This document shows positions 17,555 through 31,175 of a stretch of DNA of 64,000 nucleotides, in pieces. The notes under the pieces were generated by a model. That model ran no database searches. It was given only the letters and a program-made list of their open reading frames with translations, and was not told the origin of the DNA. Position numbers and translations under genes: made by a program. The stretch is from Paraspadella gotoi (taxonomy: Eukaryota > Chaetognatha): the NCBI GenBank assembly GCA_051294375.1, contig CM119266.1, forward strand, positions 14,968,999 to 15,032,998, read 5' to 3'. Position 1 is the first letter of the stretch; each line of letters begins with the position of its first letter.

Positions 17555-17795
17555 TGTCGTATTTCTCTGAATCGCCACACAATTCGATTTCAGGACAAAC
17601 ACAAAAAATAGGCAAGAAAAATATTCTCTTGGAAAAGTGCAAGATGAAAAAAAATGACATAAAGAGAAAACTGAGAAGAAAAAGAAAAACTCGAAAACTT
17701 ATTTCTCACTCAGAAGCGGCAAAGATTTGGTTTCTGCAGAACTCTGGTGGCAAAATTATTAAGTGTTTGATGCTCGCATGTAGGAGGGGAATCCG

Positions 17796-17799
<4 letters not shown>

Positions 17800-17845
<46 letters not shown>
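17800..17845. repeat. (GA)n microsatellite
   Basis: Perfect GA run of about 46 bp. Confidence 0.95.
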
Positions 17846-17848
<3 letters not shown>

Positions 17849-18805
17849 TCTAGCGAGCATTAGCATAACCTCATTAGATTCGGTATCACTATCTTCTCTA
17901 TGGTGATTCAATTAAGTTGGCTTTCGGCTGGCAGTTTGTTTTCTCTATCTTTCTCTCTCTCACTCTCTTTCACTCTCTTTCTCTCTTTCTCATTAAAATA
18001 ATTCATGCTTGCATCGATAATTCGCGAACGCATAGCCAACGACATAACAATGCTTTTGTGGCAATAATTTGCTGGCCAATAATGTTGGAACAATAACAAT
18101 AACAATAATAATCATAAAAAAAAAGGAAAATGAATTGAAAATAAAGGACAATCTCGTCTCAGGGATTAATTTCTGAAGAAAAAGAATGACCTGGAATGAT
18201 CTTGAACGTTCCGAAAAAGATTATCATTTTATGTAATGAAAATAATCAAAGAATTTGTTTCGTTGGCCCTTTTCTTTCTTTTCTTTATCTTCCCATTCTT
18301 TTATTATCTCTAATTTTTCTTAGCATATGTACTGTAACTGTTTCGGAGTTTGAAAACGCAACAGTTAGTACTGAAGAGGATTTACTGAAGCCGGTGACGT
18401 TTTTGAGTCGCCCTCTTTTTTTTCTTCGAAATCGAATGAGGTTTTCTCGGATTGCTGTTTTGTTTTTGCTTCCGATTTGGCAAGAGGCCACGAGATTAAA
18501 GTTACAAGCGCGGGGGAATTCTGCATTCTACGAATTAAGAAAAAACAACTAAAAAACTCGTGGGTTCTTGAAAGGGAATTATCATTTATTCAATACTAAA
18601 TGAGGCGTCGGTTAGGGTCAGTTGCCTGGTTGTGATAGTTATTTGAAGAGTTGTGGTGATGACTTATTTTAGTGATGGTAGCGGGGATGATCTCGGAAAA
18701 CGACTTTTGACATTCGATGGCGAAATCCATTAGAAACGGAGCGGACGGGGATAGGAATCGCTAGGGAGATACTTACATTCATTAAACCGTTCCGGGGATT
18801 TGGAA
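17846..18805. other. AT-rich non-coding
   Basis: No supported gene. An ATG-started frame at 18196-18552 (118 codons) is not repeat-derived, but it has no recognisable domain, start context or homologous pattern. Confidence 0.5.
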
Positions 18806-18847
18806 AAGAGAGAGAGAGAGAGAGAGAGAGATGAGGGAGAGAGAGAG

Positions 18848-18884
<37 letters not shown>
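18806..18884. repeat. (GA)n tract, interrupted
   Basis: GA run with two GATGAG interruptions. Confidence 0.9.
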
Positions 18885-18887
<3 letters not shown>

Positions 18888-21222
18888 GCCGGATAGGCTC
18901 GAATTTTGAAGTTTCGAAATGGAAAGTCTTGATTAAATTTTGTTAATTAATTTTTTTCAAACAGTAATTGATTTTTTTTGCTGCTGCGACGAAGTTTCCT
19001 TCGTTTTAATTTTTTACTGCCTTTCACCTTCAGCGAAAAAAAAATTTTGCTGTTTATTTTTCTTTTTATTTTTTAAAAAAACATATTTTTTGTTTTAAAA
19101 ATGTTTCTCTCCTCCTTAATCCTTTCTCGCTATTTTTCTCTCTTTTCTTTGAATCCTTAAAACGACGATTTCAATCCCACAAAGAAAATAAAGCAAAGAG
19201 CAAAGAGCTAAAAAAAAGGGGGAAAAAAATTCGCTTTTCTTTTTCCCCTCATTTCTCTCTCTCTCTCTCTTTCTCTCCAGTCTCTCTCTCCCTCTCTGTT
19301 TTTGTTTCTGCCATCTTTTGTCTTCCGTGAAAAAGAGAACAAAAGAAAGCAAAGGTTTTGTTTCCATTCATTTGTTTACTTGATAACATTTTTTCTTCCC
19401 TTTCTTTCCAACGTCTTTCAAGGCCAAAGAGAAAGTAGAAGAATCCCATCCATGCGGGCGTCATCGTCTTCGTCGTCGTCGTCGTCGTCGTCTTCTAAAA
19501 AAAAAACCTCATCGCGACGAATCCTGGGAACTCGTTATCGTTTGTCTGATAAGCGGAAGGAAAATGGTTTATCTCTCGTGTGGCTTCGGAAATAATCCCC
19601 GACGTTGACATAATAATTATGATAATAAATGAAAGACATTATCGGAATAAAGTCCCCGTTTACCAACGAGATTAAGATTTCTGGCTCAGGAGACGCGACT
19701 TGTGACGAGACGAGATCGAAAGGCAGAATTCTATTTCTCAAACGAATGAACTCTTTGCCTGGTTTCAAAGGAGTAGAGGAGGCATCAACGGATAAAATTA
19801 CTAAGTTTAAAAAAATAATTATTTCTATTATTATTATTATTTTTTTTTTGGAAAGCCAAGTTCTTTCTATTTCCACTTCCTCAACACCTTCGCAAGCTAT
19901 CATTTTCTTTAATTTGATTTTTTTTTTCTTTTTTCGTTCTGTTAATTTAAATATTTATATTTTGTTGAATTGTAAACTGTACAATTTATGCGTTTATCTG
20001 TAATGCTGTATGTCCTTTTGAATGTACTGTTTCAACTAATTGTTGTAAACGAATAAAACACATATAAATAACCACCGCTGGATCCCACCCTCTTATTTCC
20101 TCACTCGACTTTTTATTCATTACTTCGCCGACCCCGATTTTTTGATTCCCTTTTTTCGTCGATATTGCAACAGTCGCCCTCATTAATTCGCGCCTGCGTC
20201 CTTTTATCTTTTTCTTCTTCTAGTTTGTTCAACGTTTATTAACCTGTCGATAAGTTTATTCGCTCGTGCGCGTTCCCTTTATGTACGCACTGGTCGTGCC
20301 CCTTTGTCCTCCCGTTCCTTTTGTGCTCCGTCGTTTCCGAGTCCGTACCGTCGAGGGTCGTACTCGTCGTCGACATCGTCGCAGTCTTCGTCGTCATCGT
20401 CGTTCGCATAATTGCTAATTATTATTCGTCCACCAGCTCCGCGATATTTGCATAGATAAGAAGGAAGAGAGAAAAAAAAACTTGAAGGAGGTCGAAAGGT
20501 CGCCATCTTGACAAGGGAACTCGGGGTGGCAGGTGGGGAGGCGGGAAGGCGGGGAGAGAGAGCGAGTGCTGGGCGGGGGGTTTTGTGAGTTGGGTGGGTG
20601 GTGGGCGATCACTGGACGCCGAAGGTAGCCTCTCTCTGAATTGGATAGATGGTGAGGTGCAGAACGGAAAGAGGGTGAGTAATTTCTGAGAAAGAAGGAC
20701 GAGGTGCGATAAGGATTGTCGGGCAGATCCAGAAAGATAAGGCTTGTCCAAACAGTTGGCCGGGCTTGCCCAAAGACCCAAGATGGAGCAAGAGTGGTCA
20801 AGGTTCCGAGTGACCGTGGGTCCTGGCTAAACGAACGAGGACCTTCCTCTTTATCTTTTATGCAGAAGACTGAGGTCTCCTCTCGGTCACTTTTTTTTTA
20901 TTTTGGAAGAGGAGTCGAGGAAATGAGCATGGATTTTATTGGAATTTCTCTTCCTCATTTTCTTTGTTATGGAGAGTCCATTTGTATATCTGTCTTATAT
21001 CATATATTTAGAAGTCGTAAAAAATTGGAGGTATTTCTTGGCGACGCTTATTTTCGATTGCCTTTTGTTTTTCTCCGAATAACTAAAACGCAGTTTTTTC
21101 CCTGAGTTGTCTTTTCCGTCGTCTTCTTCACTGACGTTTAATCTCCCCCCCGCCCCCCCCCCTTTCCCGACAAACTCCTTGAAGAAAAAAAATCTCGAGG
21201 CAGCAAACACTCGCAAAACGGC
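18885..21222. other. Non-coding, AT-rich with short TCG tracts
   Basis: No supported gene. It holds CT-rich sequence at 19254-19300, (GTC)n at 19460-19493, TCG-rich sequence at 20366-20404 and a G-rich stretch at 20520-20600. A CGCCATCTTG YY1/Pho-like site sits at about 20502 on the minus strand. Confidence 0.55.
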
Positions 21223-21223
21223 T

Positions 21224-21257
<34 letters not shown>

Positions 21258-21352
21258 TCTCTCTTTCTCTCTATTTCATTAATGTTATTATGCGGCCGCG
21301 ATGCTTAGCCGGGGTTTAGCAATAGCGGATATGAGCTCATTTCCAATCCTCC

Positions 21353-21391
<39 letters not shown>

Positions 21392-21431
21392 TCTCGTCGT
21401 CTCTCTCTCCTCTCTCCTCGCTCTCTCTCTT
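21223..21431. repeat. Two (CT)n tracts
   Basis: CT runs at 21223-21272 and 21356-21431, separated by about 80 bp of unique sequence. Confidence 0.9.
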
Positions 21432-21946
21432 CGTCTTCGCTTCTATATTTCCATTCTTTTTTATTCCCCGGCCCCGGCTTCATTTGTCACTCGCGCGTTG
21501 TTCTCTTATCAATTCAAGGGATGAAAAAACAGACGGAGGGCGTTACTCTAGCGGTGAGAAAAAGAAATGAGAGAGAGAGAGAGAGAAGAGAGAGAAGGAT
21601 GACGAGAGATGAAGAGAGAGAGAGAAAGAGGGAGAGAGAATATGAGGGAAAAATGATAAAAAAACCTAATCTTTTGTTTTGTTTTTTTTTAGGATTTTCC
21701 GCTTTTATAGCCTTTGATTATCGGGTAATTATTTTTTTTGGTTTAAAGCCGTTAAACAACTTTAAATGTAAGGAAGTCAATTTTTTTTCAACTCTGAACA
21801 TGCAAGATGATTATGATAGAAAAGATTTTTTAAGAATTTCACAAAAAAAAACCACAAATTAAAACGAAAGACTAATTTTTCGAGATATTTTTTTAGGGAT
21901 TTCATAATTTAATCAACTTTCGTTGGGTCACAGCCATCAAAGCTCT

Positions 21947-21977
<31 letters not shown>

Positions 21978-22117
21978 AAGAGAGAGAGAATATAACAAAG
22001 ACATGATCTTTTGTTCTCATATCTTTGTTCAGCTATTACAGCATTCGTTACCAAGGGATTCTAATATTCTATCATTTTTTTTGTTTTCCGCTTTTTATAA
22101 TTAATCTTCAGCCCGAT

Positions 22118-22165
<48 letters not shown>

Positions 22166-22477
22166 GAATATCTTTAAAAATATTATTTCCCAATCCGTTT
22201 CATACAAATTTCTCGTTTGCCGGGATCCTTCTCATTTTACCTGAACCTGACCCCCACCTCAAACTACTCCGGATCGAGTCCCGCTCCACACACTCGCTCC
22301 ACGCAGTTGCTCCACAAACTGCCCCACTCGTCCGCCGTCTAGACCGCATCTAACCCACTTTTTCTTAATAGACTTTCGCCGCCAATCCGCGCCGCCCCGC
22401 TCTTTCCCTTACCAAGTCAACCCCTCGCCCCCGCCTTCGCCGCGCTCATCAACCTTTTCCAAGCTGCCGGAAAATTT

Positions 22478-22545
22478 ACCAGCGACGGCGGCGGAATCGG
22501 CGTCGGCGGCGTCGGCAGCGGCGTCGGCGGCGTCGGCAGAGTTGG
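22478..22545. repeat. GGCGTC-type hexamer minisatellite
   Basis: Imperfect tandem GGCGTC/GGCAGC units, CpG-dense. The minus strand reads as Arg repeats, with no sign of a gene. Confidence 0.8.
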
Positions 22546-23410
22546 GGTGTATTTTTGGAAAAATCTAATAAAGGAGGCGGCGCTGGATTTTCTGCCCGGG
22601 CCACTTTTTTCCTATTTTTTTTTTTATTTTCCACGCTTTTTTCTTTCTTTCTTTCCTCCTTTATTTTTCCTTTCTTTCTTCGGTTCGAGCGAGAGCGAGC
22701 GAGCTCGCACGCGCTAGAGAGGGAGAGAAATAGAGAAAGAGAGAATGGGAGAGGGAGAGAGAAAGAGAGAGAGAGAGATGGAGAGCCTGACATGCGCAGC
22801 ATAACAAATTTGATATCCCAGAAATTAGAAAGCTTACTCATCCCTTTTCCCTTTGCTTTGGACTCCTCGATGCCCCTTTCGGCGGGCGGGAAGAAGGAAG
22901 AGAAGGTAACGAGATATCCGAGTTTCTAAACCTTTTGAAAACAAAACAGCAAAATGCCGGAACCAATATAATTTGAGGATTACATCTTGATTAAAATCCA
23001 GTTTAAATTGGAATATTTAATCTACAATAAGAGAATATAGTAATGTACGAGAGAGAAAGAAAAACAAAAGATAGGGAAAAAGAAAGAGAAATCGAAGAAG
23101 TACGTACATAATGTGGGGAGAAAAAAAAAGGAACTAAAGTAATTTAGCCGAGCGGGATATAAAAGAAGCGAAAACACTGGAAGGGAGTGGTCTTTTTCTT
23201 TTTTTTTTTGGGCCAAAACACAATATCTCCCGCTCATTGGCGAGTTTCCGAATTAAAAACGAGATAAGAAAGTTCATCCTCGCAATATTAAAAAGTATTT
23301 CATTTGATTTCATTTTTTAATGTTAGTAAAATAAGAATTAAATTTGATTAAAGTGTCTTGTACATAAATTATCTGAAATTTTAAATTCTTGAATCTTAAA
23401 CGAAAGACTC

Positions 23411-23480
23411 TTTGGCTTTTCCCGAAGGATCGAACCCGGAACCTCTCGCTTTGAAAACAGAGCTGGAGAGGAAGTCTTTT
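23411..23480 (-). other. tRNA-like remnant or SINE promoter candidate
   Basis: On the minus strand, 23428-23438 reads GGGTTCGATCC, a good pol III B-box/T-loop match, preceded by a possible anticodon-arm-like CTCT...AGAG pairing. The T stem does not pair properly and no acceptor stem or clear A-box is seen, so it is not a functional tRNA. It could be a tRNA-derived SINE piece or chance. Confidence 0.2.
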
Positions 23481-23580
23481 TCTTATTCGAATTCTACGTC
23501 GAAATCGTGAATCGTGAATCGTGAATCGTGACTCTCGTACTCGAAACTCCTCAGACTGACTCGAAAGATCCGTTTTTTAG

Positions 23581-23694
<114 letters not shown>

Positions 23695-23805
23695 AAATCC
23701 TTCCACATTCCACCGAAAACCTCTCTCCTCCTCCTTCATGTCGAGACGATTCTCGTCGTCAAGACAACGAGACAACAAGAAAACGGCGACCCGGAAGCAC
23801 GTGGC

Positions 23806-23808
<3 letters not shown>

Positions 23809-23882
<74 letters not shown>

Positions 23883-23892
23883 GCTCTCTCTC
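23809..23892. repeat. (CT)n tract
   Basis: CT run with one CC and one GC interruption. Confidence 0.95.
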
Positions 23893-25583
23893 GTTCACTC
23901 GCGGCAAAGGACGCTTTCGCTCTTCCTTCTGGGCTTCGGGCCCCAAAATGAGGCGCATCGTTAGAAATGCAAATGGGAGGCGAAGGAAAAAGAAGGAGAG
24001 AGAGGGAGACAGAGCGAGAAAAAGAAAAGAGAAAAGTGGACGAAGAAAGATGGTTTCTTTTCATGCATCTCTCTTCTTATTGGGAGCGAGAGAGAGAGAG
24101 ATAGAGAGAGAATGAGAGAAGAATCCTTTATTTTCTTTCCTCCCCCTCGGCCGGTAGAAGAGGGCGGGCCCGCCCCCGATATAAGTAATTGTGGTTCGGT
24201 TGGCCCCTACTCGGAGAAGGCATCAATTTTCCATCATTGTCACCTTTTTCTTTCACTCACTCTCTCTCTCTTTCTCTCCTTCTTCTCTCTCGCTCTCTCT
24301 CAATGTTTTCGCGCTCGCCCGTTTTTGCCCGATGGCTGGAGTGGCATGGCTCGAAGTGAACCCAGGTGAGGTGGGTGAGTGACCCGAACATGGCTCCTCT
24401 GCCTTCTACGGACACCTGGAAATGGCCTTGTGACACGATTACAAACGTTGGTGAGAAAATGTATGACGAAACTTTTCGATTTGCTTATGGTTTTAAATTT
24501 ATTCGCCGTGTTATTTTTTCTCGAATTTTGTTAAAAAAGAATTTCAAAGAAAATTCTACTGTCGTTTAACATTTTTGCAAAAATTCTTAAAGAAAGCCGA
24601 CTGATTCAATTCTATCACTTTTTTCACAACCCTCACCAAACTATTTCTTCAACAGACTGGCGCCGTCGTCCTTTCTCCCTTTTTTTTCCTCGTATGATTC
24701 GCGATTTTCGTAACCACAATTTGGTTTTAGTGAGTTTTTTTTGCTCGCTCCTTCCAGCGGCATGTGACACATTTGTGACAGGCTCGTGCGAAGTCGGCCG
24801 TCACTCAGGTGCCGGTCGCCGTCGAGTCTGCGTGGCGACCGCGTGGCAAAAACCGCGTAGCATGCCGTGACGCTAATGCGTGACGCTAATGCGCTCAAAC
24901 GTGACACCTGCGTAACAAGATTGCGGCTTCGGCGTTTGGCCGTCAGTGGAGGGGAAAGGGGGTGAGAGAAACAGAGAGAGAGAGAGTGTTTTTTTTTTCT
25001 GAAAAGAAAGCTAGATTTTTGGGGTCTAGGTTCGAAAAGTTTTTGCCTGATTCCTGTCAAGACTTTTCGTCATTTTTGTGACTGAAAATTGCGAGTCGGA
25101 ATTTTTTAGATGAAATCTTCGTTAGTTTCGAGTCGGTCTGCCACTCATTTAAATCGATTTATTCAATAATACTGATAATTACAAGTTTAATATTAACAGT
25201 GATTTAGAAAATGTGACTTTTAAAAGAAATCAATTATTATATATTATATAGGTAAAATAATTATTAATTAATTAATAATTCTAGTGATCCACGACAAATA
25301 ACATTCGTAAAACTTCACTGACAATAATTGTCGCGCTTTTTGTTCGCGGCTTTGCAAAACAAAAGAACACGCCGGGAAAATTGCGAACTGAGCGATTAAT
25401 GACGTCATTTCCCCCTCATTTCATAGCCGGTTTCATTTATGGATGATATAATGGGTAATTACATTAATCGCCGGCTCGTATGTCGTTAGATGCCAAACAG
25501 TTTCCAACCATCCTTTCTCTCTTCTCTCTCTGGCAGTTAATGAAATCAAAACACGTAATTAAGCCTCAGGTCTTCCAGTGGAA

Positions 25584-25584
<1 letters not shown>
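23893..25584. other. Non-coding, mixed
   Basis: No supported gene. A purine-rich stretch lies at 23990-24120, a CpG-rich patch at 24770-24950 with a 13-bp direct repeat GTGACGCTAATGC, and AT-rich sequence at 25100-25300. A full CRE palindrome TGACGTCA lies at 25400-25407. Confidence 0.55.

Positions 25585-25673
<89 letters not shown>
25585..25673. repeat. (GA)n microsatellite
   Basis: Perfect GA run of about 89 bp. Confidence 0.95.
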
Positions 25674-25675
<2 letters not shown>

Positions 25676-26288
25676 AAATAAAAATTAACGAGGTTTGCGT
25701 GCGTGGGTCTTTGTGATGCCACGAAACAAGCGATTTCAGGCTCCGCCAAATTAATTATGAAGCGGCGCCTCACCGACGTTTCGTGTATGAAATTCTAGGG
25801 AGAGGGAGTGGTTAGATGCTGGGGGGAAGACCCGAGAAGTGGTTTATCGGGTGCAGGGGTAGTTTAGCGGGTCGGGAAGTGGGGAAAGGAGGTAGAAGTT
25901 CCCCTGGAGATTTTGACGCAATAGAGAGTTTCTGAATTTCTTAGGTCGGAAAATAAAGTTTGAAAGAGCAGTTAATTATTAGTCGAAAATTATTTAAATT
26001 CGTTGTTCTCCATATGATTAAAATTGTTATTGGACTAAGTATTTCATGTACAACAAACTCAATTTCTTGAACATGTTTCGGTTCGCACAAGCGCAAATGT
26101 AAACATTTCAACTTTAAAAAAAAAGAAATAAGCAAATATTAAGATCTTCTTTTTAAAAGTTTAATACAAAGCGAAATCTCGACTCGCGGCGAACGACTGG
26201 AGTTAAAAGGTTCGGTCTGCTGGAAGAGTGATGGGCGCGGAAGTCAAAAACGAAACTCCTTTTTTCGACCTGAAAAGCGTGTCACGTT

Positions 26289-26367
<79 letters not shown>

Positions 26368-27084
26368 TCATCTCTCTGTCTCTCTCTCCTCTCTCTCTCG
26401 TAATATCAAAAACAGGACAGATATTTTTTTTTAAATCTCGCTTCACACAAATATTCATCTTTAATTAATTAGCAAAAATCGTAGAAAGTCAAAAAAAAAA
26501 TTTAGCTCTGTAAATTTCGGGTCCAGAAGACGATGCGTTTCTGTTTTCATTTCGATGTTTAAAAATTTGAAGCGATTTTCGTTTTTTCTTTTTTTCTTTT
26601 TTTTCGAGAGGCGGCCTTTAATGTTATGAAGATTAGGGGAGGGAGGGGCGCTGGTGTTGTTTTGAAGTTAGGGAGATGTCGAGATGTTAACTTTGAGAAG
26701 GATCTAGACAATGTCTCTGTGTAGTTAAACCGGACGTTCGAATCTAATTAAATCGGGCGGGCTAAAGTTTAGAACCTATTATAATGGATGACGCTTTAAA
26801 AATGAGCGAGGAATAAAGAGGAGTTGTATCAACGTATAACTATTAACTAATTTCTATTAACCACCTGCGAGATCGCTATCGTGCTAAGAAATGTGGACGA
26901 CCTTGAAAAGGGATGCTTGCGAAAAGTTATGAAAACGAGCCATCGAATCTTTTAAGCTTTTAACGGGGAAATAAACGTAATAAATTGTGAAGCATCCAAA
27001 GTTCCAAACTATATTTCGAAAAAGAAAGAAAAAAGATGTGATAAATTATAAAGTTTCTTCGCTTAACTCGAGTTTTAATTGCGG
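25674..27084. other. Non-coding, AT-rich with a CT tract
   Basis: No gene is seen. A (CT)n tract with CC, TT and CA interruptions occupies 26292-26399. Confidence 0.6.
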
Positions 27085-27109
27085 NNNNNNNNNNNNNNNN
27101 NNNNNNNNN
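27085..27109. other. Assembly gap, 25 N
   Basis: Fixed-length gap about 140 bp upstream of the direct duplication. Confidence 0.97.
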
Positions 27110-27247
27110 GTGCGGGAGAGAAGAAAAAAACTATGACGTCGCGAATTAAGGGGGAGGATGTAACGATGACGGGAATGAGAATTAAGGTCGAACGCAGCGC
27201 GTGGCGGGTGAGGGTGGGGACCGGGGGGGGGGTTACGTGGAGGGGAG

Positions 27248-28180
27248 GGGTGTTTGTTTTTTCTCTTCTTTTCGCCTTTTTTCGTTCTTTAGCTTGGATG
27301 CCGGAGGCATTAATACTTTCGGGCCTTAATGAGGTTTGATCCGGCCAAGGAAGAAAATCGAGAAGGAGAGGGGAATACGGAATCGAGTCCCTTCGAGCCG
27401 GTTAAGGAGAGAGACGGGGGAACGATAGAAAAAAATTTAAAAATAGGGGGGCGGGTCAGGGTTCGTGACGCGCTATTTATTAAATTAATTAAACGGAGAG
27501 AAAAAGTATAAGAGAATAAGGCCGATTTAATCTATAACCAAAGATATGATTGTGATTTATTGAATTGTGATGAAAGACGGTGAATGATGAACCGACCCAG
27601 CGTGATACTTTTTGCTATGTAAACTTGCAGTGTGGTTAAGCTTTTTTAATCTAGAAATGCGGAGTTGATTGACTAAGTTTCACGGATGATGGTTCCTCGC
27701 CGAAGAAAATTCAACTTATGAAAAAAAAAATGATGTGTTAAAAGCCTCATTTTCTCTCCCCCTTCGTCCCCTCTCTTCTTTCTTCTTTTTTTTTCATTCT
27801 TTCTGCCTTGCATCGGATCAAAATAAATACGGGAACCAAAAACTTTTTAATTCGTCTTCGCGAATAAACCGAACCAAAATAAAAAAATAAAGAATTCTGA
27901 TCTGACGAATTGAAAAAAAAAAAAAAAATTCTACTCGACGCGAAATCACCGACGAAGAGCAACCATTCGACTTTCAATTCCGCAGGTAAATAATTACTTT
28001 CCCTCTATCGTTGGCCAATCATATTCTTGTAATCTCACATTTATTGTTTTTTTTTTATTCGTAATGCGGGTAATTCTATCTAAATTGCCGACCTCGGTGG
28101 TTTAGCGCTTTAAATACCCCCCACTGCACGCGTCTCTACCCCGCCCGCAGAATATTATGATAACCGGATCGAATTTAAGC

Positions 28181-28225
<45 letters not shown>

Positions 28226-30243
28226 TCTCGCTCTCTCTCTCCTCTCTCGTCATCTCTCATCTCTCTCTCTCATCTTTTCCCCCCCTGCGGAACAAACGAC
28301 GTCCGCGGAGAGATTTAATCGACGATTTAAGATCCAACGTAATTTCATTAACTTTCCCCCCCCGTAATTAAGAACTCGTCTGCTTCCCCCAGACGGTATT
28401 GCCCGGCTTCCCGCCCATTTTCGGGCCCACCTTTCTCCCCCCTTTCCTTCCTGCCTCATCTAACCTCACCTTTTCCGCTCGCTCACCCTCCATCGCCACC
28501 TATCGTACTTCTCGCGAGAGAAATTAAAAATCTCGACGGCCCAACTTTAATGCTTTAGATAAAGACGAAATTTAAGGGGAGAGAGAGAAAATAAAAAAGA
28601 GAAGATATTTGCGCGGATAAATTAATGAAAAAAAAAAGGTTTTAAAAAAATTTATAAAAAAAAAGCTCTCTGCGGCTAAATTTTTCAAAACATTATATCT
28701 CGAGATTAAAATGGATATTTTTTATCTTTTTTTGTTAGTTTTTAATTCGGACCGGGAAGAGAAAGTTCTCTGCATTACAAAGTTTGCTAATTTTTGGGTC
28801 GTTGGAGAGGATTCAAAATGAATAGCGATGAGACCGAACTGTAAAAAAGATGAATAATATTTTAGTTTGCAGAAAAAATTAATAACGGGACGATGATGTT
28901 TTGAAAAGAAGAATAAACTCGGTAAAAACTAAACTGACCACCCTAAAAACATAAAAAAAGAGAAAAGGTATTTTTCCATGATCGTCGCTTAATTAATTAA
29001 TGGATTTATTTTTGGAGCGTCTGTTATTTGAATTTTATATTACTTCTGGTCTGGAGCAACTCTGCGTCAGCAGGCCCGCCTCTTTTTGCCCGGCCAATTT
29101 AATTTGTCTTAATTACCTGATGGTGCAAATTTGCGGCTTATTGCGTCCCCTTCTTCCTGCCACCCCGCATTTTTATTTATTTTTTTTTATATCTTTTTTT
29201 TTTTTTCTATTTTTCTTTTCTCTTTTTATTTTTGCGTCCATGAACTTGTTGTCGAAAATTGACTTACCTTCTCTTCGACAGTTTTGCGCCCAATAAAACT
29301 AGTCGCACCATTTGGTTAAGACATATACTACAATCTAAGCTCAACATCATTATGGGGAGGTCTGCTTCCATTACCTGATCTTTACCCTGAGTGGTTGGAT
29401 CGTTTCCTTTTCGCTCTCTCTCTCGTGGTGCTCTCTCTCTCATCCTCATCATTTCGCGTTCGCGGTATTTTGCTACCTACCATCAATTCTAAATTCTTTA
29501 GACGCCTTAAGTAAATTTTTAAAAAAAAGGTAAAAAAAAGAATTGTTTGCTTTTATGTTTTGTCTCTTTTTAAATTTTTCGTTTGATAATTTTTTAGACA
29601 ATAAATGTCAGCTGACATCCTCTTCAAGAATTTTTCCTCCTCTGTACGTTTTTAGGTTTGCGAATATTTTATTCCAATTGATAAAATAAAAATAGCCATT
29701 ATTCTTCTTTCGAATTCTTCGAGTCTCCTTAAACAGAATCTAAAATCACTCTTTCTTGATTCTTTTTTGTCTAAAATTTATTCATTCCTGTGTAGAAAAA
29801 GCTGTGCCTTTCTATTTTTATTCCTACCTTCTCTTCCCTTGCTTCTATTTCTGCTTCTTTCTTCATCTCCTTCCTCCTCCTCCTACTTCTCCTGCCTATT
29901 TTATTTGTTCTCTATTTCTTCATCTCCTGCTCACCTCTTCCTATTACTGGTCCTTCTTCTCCCTTCTGTTTTCATTTCGGTTCTATCTTCCTCTTCTTTT
30001 CTCATTCTTCTTCCTTCTTCTTCTTATTCACGTATCTCTGTTTCCGGGAGCTAGGTTTTTCTTAATTTCATTTGCATTTTTCGGATTTGAGATTTCATTT
30101 CGGGCGAATTCATGGTTTTTTCTCTTTTCCGCATTTCATTAGTTTTCCCTTCGAGTCGCATACATTTTTCTTCGCCAGAAATTTGTATGAATTAAAATGT
30201 ACTCGTTTCCGAAACAGTCAAAAGTAATTTAAAAATTAAAAAT
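27248..30243 (+). repeat. Direct duplication D, copy 1
   Basis: A unit of about 3.0 kb begins near the GGTGTTTGTTTTTT stretch, passes AGCTTGGATGCCGGA (27291), a CT tract (28184-28272) and pyrimidine-rich sequence (29760-30060), and ends with the GAAACAGTCAAAAGTAA stretch (about 30210). The same order recurs immediately downstream. Open frames in it (for example 29000-29296) differ between copies through indels, so I call no gene. Confidence 0.9.
28184..28272. repeat. (CT)n tract abutting a GCGCCATCT motif
   Basis: Interrupted CT run directly preceded by AAGCGCCAT. The equivalent tract in copy 2 is 31137-31228. Confidence 0.9.
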
Positions 30244-31137
30244 GGGTGTTTGTTTTTTCTTTCTTTTCCCTTTTTTCTTCTTTAGCTTGGATGCCGGAGC
30301 ATTAATACTTTCGGGCCTTAATGAGGTTTGATCCGGCCAAGGAAGAAAATCGAGAAGCGAGAGGGGAATACGAATCGGAGTCCCTTCGACCGGTTAAGGG
30401 AGAGAGAGGGGGATACGATGAAAAAAATTTTAAAAAATAGGGGGGGGGCAGGGTTCGTGACCCTTTTATTAATTAATTAAAACGGAGAGAAAAGTTAAGA
30501 GAATAAAGCCGAGTTTAATCTATAACCAAAGATATGATTGTGATTTATTGAATGTGATGAACAGGTGAATGAATGACCGACCCAGCGTGATAACTTTTTG
30601 CTATTGTAAACTTGCAGTGTGTTAACTTTTTTTAATCTAGAAATGCGAGTTGATTGACTAAGTTCACGATGATGGTTCCTCGCCGAAAAATTCAATTATG
30701 AAAGATGTTTAAAGCCTCATTTTCTCTCCCTTCCCCCTCTCTTCTTCTTCTTTTTTTTTTCATTCTTTCTGCCTCTCATCGGATCAAAATAAATACGCGA
30801 ACCAAAAACTTTTAATTCGTCTTCGCGAATTAAAACCGAACCAAAATAAAAAAAAAATTCTGATCTGACGAATTTGAAAAAAAAAAAAAAAAATTCTACT
30901 CGACGAAATCACCGACGCAACCATCGACTTCAATTCGCAGGTAAATAATTACTTTCCCTACTATTCGTTGGCCAAATCATATTCTTGTAATCTCACATTT
31001 ATGTATTTTTTTTTTATTCGTATCGGGTAATTCTATCTAAATTGCCGACCTCGTGTTTAGCGCTTTAAATACCCCCCACTCAGCGGTCTCTACCCCGCCG
31101 CAGAATATTATGATAACCGGATCGAATTTAAGCGCCA

Positions 31138-31175
<38 letters not shown>

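Larger units (their letters stand above)
21432..23580. other. Non-coding with GA/CT patches and a GGCGTC minisatellite
   Basis: No gene is seen. There are GA-rich patches at 21570-21640 and 21947-21990, a (CT)n tract at 22122-22162, the minisatellite at 22478-22545, GA-rich sequence at 22710-22780, and a 7-bp GTGAATC tandem of about four units at 23505-23530. Confidence 0.6.

Noticed and set aside
24332-24365. Possible first exon ending CCAG|GTGAGG
   Set aside because: Eleven codons, adjacent alternative donors, no supporting downstream exon.
27915-27986. Acidic frame ending CGCAG|GTAAAT
   Set aside because: Poly-A lies where the acceptor should be, and the second copy of this segment breaks the frame.
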